DNA of 64,000 nt from Proales similis (Eukaryota > Rotifera > Eurotatoria > Ploima > Proalidae), in NCBI GenBank assembly GCA_019059635.1, contig JAGVRJ010000003.1:1798001-1862000 (forward strand), given 5' to 3'. The notes beneath the pieces were generated by a model. The model was given only the letters and a program-made list of their open reading frames with translations, had not been told where the DNA came from and did not search any database. Below are positions 57,004 through 64,000 of this stretch, in pieces. The position numbers and the translations under genes were made by a program. Every line of letters starts with the position of its first letter. Within the stretch, counting starts at the first letter, position 1.

Positions 57004-58738
57004 TAGATCATTCCGGCAGGCTTTAAGTCTGAATGGAGATATTGTGAAGGCTTTGGAGCGTTTAAATAAAACGCGTCACTTCGCTCAAATCCTCTCATTT
57101 TTTGCTCGAGGTCGCTTAATTGGCTTCGATGAAGGCCTTTGAGTTCGAAGTCTTCGGCTCCCCATTCGGGTGTGCTGATTGAGTCTTTAAGGCCCTTTCG
57201 TTCAGTTCTTTCGCTTTTTTCTTTAAGACTAACTTCTTCCTTTTTTGAAACGTCTTTGGCATTTATTTGCTGAACGCTTTCTCGATTTTTTGTTATTTCC
57301 TTTTTTAAGAATAATAAAATTTTCTATGTTGGACAATCCTTTTGATAATCTTCTTACCAAAAGGAAGGGCGATGAGTTTACCTCGAGTGGCTGATATGAG
57401 TTTTGCTGAAATGTATACTGAAGGAACAGCTTTGACATCGAGTTGAATATCTGCGGCAGGTAACACGTTTCATAGGTCATATGTAAGAAAACTTTGGTCA
57501 ATAATGGCCGTTTGTTCCATTCCTCGGCACTTATTTTGAAACGAGAGAGATTAAACGTCGGCAAGTGTCGCCTTAAAATATTGGACATGCTAAGCGATCC
57601 ATCGATCACTGGTACAATTGAATGCCGGCTGGATTCAACATAAAGATCCTTGAAGACGGATGAAGACGGATTTAAAACAAAACTTGAAGCATGCTGGTTT
57701 TTTGTCTTACTTTCAAACTAAAAAGGTTGATTATTTTAACTGCGAATTTGAACTCAATTGATTGACCAAGGATTGACGAATCAAATGCAACTTTGATCAG
57801 CACTTGGCTTTCGCACAGTTCCTTGAAAAGTTCAAAAGTTTTGGGATATTTTTTAAGGTCAAAGCTCTGTAAGTCGATCAAATAAGTAAGATTGTCTTGA
57901 GTAAGGCTGATTATCGGCTCTGCATTCGGATTTTCTGGCTTCATCTGAATTCCGACAGGCTGCTCTTGATTACTTAAAATCCTTCTTAATGCCTAAGGAT
58001 GAAATGATCTTATAATTCCAATCAATGAGTAAAACGTGAAAAAGCTAAAGCTATTAACTGTGGTTACTGATATTGGATCTGCAATCATCATCGTGTCAGG
58101 CAAGTCCGTTTCATCAAGGTGTTCTTCGATAATCAATTCAGGTCAAGTAGGGGCAGAAAAGGACGCTAGCCAAAAAGCTTACCGTTGGTATCACTTGCGG
58201 AACTTGATCCGTTTGTTAATCTTATCATAACCATGACAGTTTAAGCGCAATGATCTTGTGCTATTCTTGAAAATTTTCAAGAATTACTTGTTAATGGCGT
58301 CATCCGACGACCCATTTGACTGCTTCGATTCTTCAGATGGATTGAGATCAGTGAATTTGACTAATTTTATTAAGAAGCCAGTAAGAAAGCTGATTGGAAA
58401 GGAAGTGCCTTGTTTCTTGCCTTCTTCAATATCGTCGGAGAAAAGATTTAGAGCGCCAGAAAGAAGTTTTTGTTTTCTTTCGGAGAAAACTTTTGGATTT
58501 TTGATTCAAATTAAGTTTAGAATGAACGTCATACTGGTTGTAATTTACCTTTTGAAAGACGAAGAATGCCTTTACTGTTGATGAATGTAACTATTTCACC
58601 TTCTATTGGGCCAAAAGTCCGGCTGGAAAGCTTTACTTTCCTCCCTTCTTGCCCTTTGAAATTCATCATTTTTTCATCTACTTGTAATTCGAATGGATGA
58701 GTTATATTCAAATGCAAGCCCGTAATCGTTCCAAGCAT
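57004..58738 (-). CDS. EXD1: EXD1-like protein: Lsm-type N-terminus plus inactive 3'-5' exonuclease fold
   Basis: EXD1 is an RNA-binding piRNA-pathway factor (PET complex with TDRD12) whose nuclease fold is inactive. The ATG at 58738 starts a small beta-rich Lsm-like module (GRKVKLSSRTFGPIEGEIVT). After low-conservation exons, PVGIQMKPENPN and IISLTQDNLTYLIDLQSF start the DEDD-type exonuclease fold, followed by VLIKVAFDSSILG and INLFSLK. Then comes the family's helical region with EEWNKRPLLTKVFLHMTYET and CYLPQ, matching the EXD1 W..RPL…ET.YLLP pattern. The expected catalytic residues are gone: the D-x-E strand reads GIQMK, and the N-F-D position reads NLFS. The C-terminal 130 residues are charged. 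Exon joins between 58.0 and 58.3 kb are provisional. The call rests on order of motifs recalled from the family. Confidence 0.68.
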
Positions 58739-58996
58739 TCAAAACTAAATTAAGATTACTTTTTACTGTCTATTTGCTTCGATCGGCCAGCTGCTAGACT
58801 TCTGACAATTTTCCAGAGCCCCATTTTATTTATTGGATTCTAAGAAACATAATTGAGGATCTGACTCGACTCAAAATTTATTCACAATTCGAGAAAATAA
58901 GTTTGCGATTGAAGAAGCGAAACAACGCATGGATTTAGAATATCCTTGAGATTGAAATCAAAATGGAAGACCACTAGGAGTAACCGAAGAGAACCG

Positions 58997-59653
58997 CTAA
59001 GAGTCAGACAATAACTGGCGTCTCACTCTCTCCGCAGCCAAAAAGTTTAGATAGCGTTTTCGTCGCATAACAATCCACGTGGAAATAGCTGTTATGCAAA
59101 TAGAAGCCAATTCGAAGACCCAGTAATGGAACTTGATGATATGAGCTGGTACTTGACAACTAAACATTTCTCAATTGTTAGCCCGTTAGGATGAAATTTT
59201 CCGCTTGAAAAAACTCACCTGCGCGAAACAACACCAAACTTGGCGCAGTTTAGAACTTCACGATATCCAGTGGCTTTACAGGCTAAAATCGGGCTTTTTT
59301 CAAAGCCAGAGCATTTTGAGCAAGTCTGTAACATTTCGTATCGTTCATTCAACCAGCATGGAGTTGTATTTCCATTATTTTGATTGTTTATCTGGGAGAT
59401 TATCTCGTTATCTGATGGTGTAGAGACAATATGGTTTTGAATAGCTTTTTTATAGTAAGAGCATCTTACTCTTCTTTTCCTCCTTTCCATCGAATTTCTG
59501 ATTTTCAGGTTGCTGGTTATCAGGACGAATAGGAACAGGCGATTTTCTGTTGGTCAGGTTGTAGATGCTTTCCAAGTAGAGTAGGGATATGCCAAGGCTA
59601 AATCCAACGCCATGATGAATGCTTTTCCGCAGTGTCTTAGAAATATTACTCAC
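58997..59653 (-). CDS. JTB: JTB (jumping translocation breakpoint) membrane protein
   Basis: Small type I membrane protein linked in vertebrates to cytokinesis and mitochondria. Three exons: 59653-59470, 59411-59219, 59159-58997; 179 aa. A hydrophobic N-terminal segment (GVGFSLGISLLYLESI) acts as signal or anchor. The cysteine-rich ectodomain is typical: TTPCWLNERYEML, CSKCSGFE, ACKATGYREVLNC, then SCQVPAH spliced across intron 2. One TM helix follows (WVFELASICITAISTWIVM) with a basic stop-transfer RRKR and a short tail ERVRRQLL, as in JTB. The spacing CW…C..C..F…C..TG…E…C matches the family. It lies between EXD1 and KCNQ on the same strand. Confidence 0.9.
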
Positions 59654-59901
59654 AATATCAATGCTGCAAAGATTATAATCAGCTTTCGCCGGCCAACGTA
59701 GACGTCCGCAGTATTGATCAAATTCCTCATTCTGATGAATCAGATGGGCATTTGCTGGTAAATGGTTATTTTTTTCAAAATTATGTTTTGAAATATGAGG
59801 GGATAAACTCGCCTAACTAATTGTTGATTTACATTTGCTTTCTTCTCTTGAATGCAAAATTAGTTGTCTTATAGGTTAAAAAAAAATAGTTCAAGAAAAT
59901 T

Positions 59902-59907
59902 TTTATT
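59902..59907 (-). promoter_or_regulatory. KCNQ: Poly(A) signal of KCNQ
   Basis: AATAAA on the minus strand 28 bp after the KCNQ stop codon. Confidence 0.55.
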
Positions 59908-59934
59908 TAAAAATTGGAAGAAAAGGGTGGGTAG

Positions 59935-62900
59935 TTAGCTTGATGCCAATGCCATATCCTGGGAACTTTTTTCAGCACTTAAAGTGTCTAAAAGAGTATC
60001 GAGTTTGTGGTTTAGTATGCTCATATGTTCCTCAATTCTTCCTAGTCTGGCGTTGACAGTGTATTTTGCACGGTCGCGATCATTACTCTTAGGAACGCCA
60101 AGAATCTGATCCATGCGTCTTTGGAGTTCTTTCAATCGAATCATAAGATCCATGTTACCCTGGGAGTATTGTTCGATTACATCGCGCACATCATACGGTT
60201 TTCGTGCTTGCTATTAATATAAATTTATCTGAAAAATTCTTAGTGTTATTCTGAAACGCATTTCTTACTTGAAACTTTCGCCTTGCGACAAAATATTTTA
60301 TTTTACGTATTACACGGATAGTCTGTTTGTGTTGCTCGCTCAATCTTTTATTTTGGAGGAATGATAAATAGTCTTGGATAAACAATTTTTTTAACTTACT
60401 CAGACACTCCGTCCGCATTGGTAGGATTTACCATCAAGGGGTCAGTTTCACTTTCTTCATCTACGAAGCGACGGGAACGAGAGGACAAGCTGAACCCTTT
60501 TGTAATAATAGAAAAAAAATTTTTTGATTTAATTGCTGGAAACAGGAAGTTTACTGTCTTCATTTTGAATGTTATCAGTGTAGTGACGTCTTCTCTTAGG
60601 TCCTGTCTTGTTATTTGGGGCTAAAAATTATTAATTCGTTCTTATTCAGGTAATGGAGCCTAGATCATCAAAGTTACAGACCAGCCGTATTCTTAAGTGA
60701 ATAAATTTTCCACGTGGCCACTGATTTGCTACCGGGCATGGCCGCTTTCACTCTCCAAGATGTCTAATTTAACTGATTGATGATTTGAATTTCTAAATGC
60801 GATTTGAAACTTTCTGCTACTTGAATCAAGGCCGCCGCAGCCGGAATTTGTCTGTTAAAGTGCTTTTGTCTCTGTTTTTGTTGGACTTTCAAAGCAAATC
60901 CAGAGCCGAGAATACCCTGAGGAAAAAAATATAAACTATAATATTAAATTCAATAAAGAAAATGAATTCTTACAGCAGGTAGAGCAAAAAATGCGATTCC
61001 AAACACGCAAAAGCATGAGGCGACCATTTTACCCCACCATGTGCTGGGTACCTTGTCCCCTTTTGGTTTCATAAAATAAGATCGACAAAAAAAGTGATGC
61101 TAAATATCCAATACCGTATCCAATTGTAGCAACTGTGACCTTTGAAAGTTGATAAAAATCAAAAATGAAAAAATAATCGGAAATCTACAGATCAAAGATC
61201 GTACAAACATGCAAAAAAGTCATGGAATATCAAAATAAAGGATTAAAACTTGGAAAGGCAAAGAATAGCTAATCAAGCACTTACAATGCCCCTTTTAATT
61301 GGTAGAAAACAAACATTTCAGGAATAATTTAATTTTAAATTTGAATTGCTTTTACACAAAATATTTACCACCAAAGGGCATCAGCATAGGACTCGAACTG
61401 CTCGTTATTGTCTTTTTCGCACAAGAAGACAAAATACGAGCTGAAAACTAACGCAAGAAAGCCAATATACAATGTAGTTATTAGCTCCTTTAGAAAAGGG
61501 ATTTAAAAATCTGAAATCTCCTAGTGAACTAGCACCAAGCGCAATTAATTTTGATTTCTTTAATTCCTCTATGTATGAATGGCATGTACGATATTATTGA
61601 ATAAAAATTAAAGATGTAGAAGCAGTTAAGCAGGTTAGCAACTACGTTAAGTACGTAAATACAAAGCTAAAAACAGAAATTGGGGAAGAGCAAGAAGTTA
61701 AATGGCATTTGCTTACAATCGAGTACCATAAAGCATCTGGAAAGGCGCGGAGCAAATGTTTTTAAATTAGATGTTGCAAAAAAGCATAATTCTTGGTTAA
61801 AATTTACCGGCATAGTTGTTTATAGTTGTATCGGGCGAGTCTTTTTCGCACAAGTATATTAAGTAGGAGGAGCAAATGAGCACGAGGAAACCAATGTACA
61901 ACGCCGCAATTAGCTCCTATTAATTAATTTTAAATTCGAAAATTGTTTCTTAGTGAGGTTATTTTCAAATTATGCTCGATGTCTTTAAACATGATTCAGT
62001 TGCCAAGTTAAGAGTTCGAGGATGAAACAGAGCAAATTAATTGCGCCCGAGACTACTAAACAAGAAATATATTCTAGTAGAAAAGCACCAACTTGACGAT
62101 GAACATAAACCACAGAGCCGAGGAGTCGCCAAGTGCCTGCTTGTCGATCCACATGCAACATTCGCAGTATTTGCAAGAAACGAATTCCTCTTATGGCTGA
62201 AGTTGCAAACACTTGACCGTTACTTCCGATAGCTATTACCACTGCGGAAGCGATTATAACGACAATATCTGTACCAGCAGTGCATGATGAAGGTGAAAAG
62301 TCTGTTTGTTATAAACTCGAGTTACCTATCACGCAAATAGGCTTGCGCGCGAATTTGAGTCGCCCTCGAAAGCCCATGTATTTGCTGCGACATCCAGCTG
62401 ACCATAGACGCACGAAATACTCAAGGCCGAAAAATATAACAAGGATGATTTCAGTGTAAAATAGGATTTTGTTCGCTGCGTCTGAATAGGTATCGATTGT
62501 GGAAAGAACACTAAATATCAAACAGACTAGAACTGCAATAAATCTAATTTTTGATAGAACTTTGTCATTTTCATGTGTTCACTACGAGAAAAGGCCACAC
62601 TTACACGGTGAAATGGTAAATAAAACATTTCCAACCGGTAGGACGCTCAAGGAAATTATAAACTTTGGCTTGCCAATTAAGCTTGGCAGTTGACGAGTTA
62701 TGGGCCGCATAAATTCTGCTCCTGGCTTGGTTAAATAAAATAGGCAAAGATTTCCAGCTTTCATTTATCTCCTGTCCATTTTGAGACAAACATGCTCGGA
62801 AGTATCTTGAGCTAGACGAATTAGCACCCCGTCTAGATGAGCTTTCATCTTGATCTTCTGGCTCTTCATAATCTTCTTCGTGATCCTCATCAGCATCTCC

Positions 62901-63206
62901 ACTATTTAATTCAAGTTTACGCTTGCAGCCTTCTGGAATGTTTGCCCTCACACTGTTCCCTTTGTTCTGGTAGTCCTCGCTTTTGGTCTCTTCCTTGGCC
63001 TTTGCGAGCATGAGTTGGCGGCGTTTTTTCAATGATTTTAAGTTCAAGCCCGTCTTGCTTGCTCGCGGGTCAATGGCTTCGTTTCCTTCACTCATGTTCT
63101 CGTTTTTCAAATAGACAAACTCAGCACTATAAGAACTGTGACGAATATCCGGCCGTCTGTTGAGTGAATCAAGACTGAACGTCTCAAGCTTGTCGCTTTG
63201 ATTCAT
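59935..63206 (-). CDS. KCNQ: KCNQ (Kv7) voltage-gated potassium channel with two alternative S5/pore-helix cassettes
   Basis: Slow non-inactivating K+ channel gated by voltage, PIP2 and calmodulin. Constant exons: 63206-62605, 62543-62326, 62268-62093, 61139-61115, 61059-60974, 60916-60821, 60763-60682, 60620-60555, 60496-60400, 60344-60269, 60210-59935. Between 62093 and 61139 lie cassette B (61916-61808 plus 61736-61717) and cassette A (61487-61369 plus a 7-nt exon 61291-61285). Either gives an open protein of 641-642 aa. The N-terminus (about 190 aa) is unusually long and acidic. [18 protein letters not shown] starts S1; [20 protein letters not shown] is the S2-S3 link; S4 is [17 protein letters not shown]. 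The filter is TIGYGD, S6 [13 protein letters not shown]. Helix A/IQ is AAAALIQTSWR; helix B is [18 protein letters not shown]; the tetramerisation coil follows [13 protein letters not shown]. Confidence 0.95.
61285..61916 (-). other. KCNQ: Duplicated KCNQ exon pairs: cassette B (distal) and cassette A (proximal)
   Basis: Cassette B: exon 61916-61808 (starts [17 protein letters not shown]) and exon 61736-61717 (DALWYSI). Cassette A: exon 61487-61369 (starts [17 protein letters not shown], ends ADALWW) and exon 61291-61285 (completes WGI). Both enter and leave in phase 0, with 129 and 126 coding nt, and both join VTVATIGYG. They replace the same part of the channel, from the end of the S4-S5 linker to the pore helix, so they should be mutually exclusive. 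Confidence 0.85.
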
Positions 63207-64000
63207 TTCGAAATATTTAACAGCTTCTACAATCGAGGTGAATTGTCTGCCTAAGACATATCGTAATAAAACTGAATTGTTCTAAATCAAGCGATTACAA
63301 GAATGGTAATCTAATTGAAATAACGATCACTTGAATTGATGAATTAACTTGAACGGTTAAAGCTTTAGTTCGCTAATTAAGCAAGCTTCTAAGTTAAGGT
63401 GAATCAAAGCTGAGCCTGCATGAGATAGACGAGGCCGTCGATTTTGTTCTGAACGCAGTTTCCATTACTGGCGATGAACACGCTTGTCGGCTCACGTAGA
63501 TCAAGTGATAAGAGGCAAATGCACGAATCGTTTTCTCATTAAGCGCTCTTATCAAAAGCGAGCTCAGTTAATAATCAATTGAAACTCGAACAATCGGCGA
63601 GTATTGTTGTTGCTCTTTAAAAATCAGCGGTTCGTAGCAGCGTTAGCGAGTCAGTAAGGCAGCCGATCTCTCGATAACAACCAACAGACGTGCGAAGCCT
63701 ACAGCTTGCAATTCACGCTCGATAATAAATCATTGGCACTCGCCAGCTTCTATTCAATCTGACGTACTCATTAGAGTTGAAAATTGAAGCCTTAAAAGAG
63801 TCTGCTTTCTAATGAAACACATATTTAACCCTTCCAACCTTCCACCAAGCCTTAAATCAATTCTTTGAAATTGTCCGACTCTTGTGCCTTAATAATCTCA
63901 AGCACTAAATCACAAGAATCTTGGGCCTGTCTGCCTGCCTGTCTATCAGACTAAAAATTTGCTTTTTATCAAGGTTCAAATAGTTGAGCATCTTATTTAA
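63207..64000. other. 5' flank of KCNQ at the right edge
   Basis: 794 bp without a supported ORF. It presumably includes the 5' UTR and promoter. Confidence 0.45.

Overview
This is metazoan nuclear DNA. Most genes are split by very short introns (about 32 to 70 nt, GT-AG with two GC-AG cases), AATAAA signals follow many stop codons, and the gene set is animal-specific: a Tailless-type nuclear receptor, a KCNQ channel, Quaking, FAF1, JTB, REC114 and EXD1. EXD1 and TLX-type genes fit a small-bodied bilaterian with a compact genome, but I cannot name the phylum. All exon models were spliced by eye from the sequence, using reading phase and family resemblance. Coding totals were checked to be divisible by three for the four Ig/5TM genes, Tailless, the RasGEF, Quaking, KCNQ and the 766-aa unknown protein.

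Layout. 1-0.7 kb: 5' part of REC114 (minus). 1.8-2.7 kb: intronless type II membrane serine protease. 4.3-6.3 kb: Tailless/NR2E1. 6.6-18.1 kb: a cluster of four related membrane proteins (one minus, three plus), each with a signal peptide, one Ig-like domain and five transmembrane segments. This is the architecture of vertebrate CD47, here as a diverged invertebrate tandem family. 18.4-21 kb (minus): a putatively myristoylated coiled-coil protein and an intronless peptide-type GPCR. 21-25.9 kb: no gene seen. 25.9-28 kb: FAF1 (minus), divergent from a RasGEF (28.7-30.8 kb), which runs head-on into an ankyrin-repeat TRP channel (30.8-34.8 kb, minus). 35.1-36.2 kb: a POLDIP3/SKAR-like gene (minus), divergent from SUPT20H (36.9-39.5 kb). 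42.2-45.7 kb: Quaking/HOW with two alternative first coding exons. 47.3-48.4 kb: cytosolic sulfotransferase (minus). 49-50.4 kb: intronless short ORP. 50.7-52.8 kb: UTP15. 53-53.5 kb: a TIR-only protein (minus). 54.4-56.8 kb: a 766-aa unknown protein. 57-58.7 kb: EXD1 (minus). 59-59.7 kb: JTB (minus). 59.9-63.2 kb: KCNQ (minus) with two alternative S5/pore-helix cassettes.

The most novel content is the CD47-like cluster: conserved extra cysteines, one transmembrane helix per exon, polythreonine stalks and a conserved cytoplasmic motif in two copies. Next come the KCNQ duplicated cassettes, one of which uses a 7-nt microexon, and the two Quaking first exons that each carry a different QUA1-type dimerisation helix. 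The remaining genes are mostly housekeeping or signalling genes with no shared pathway.
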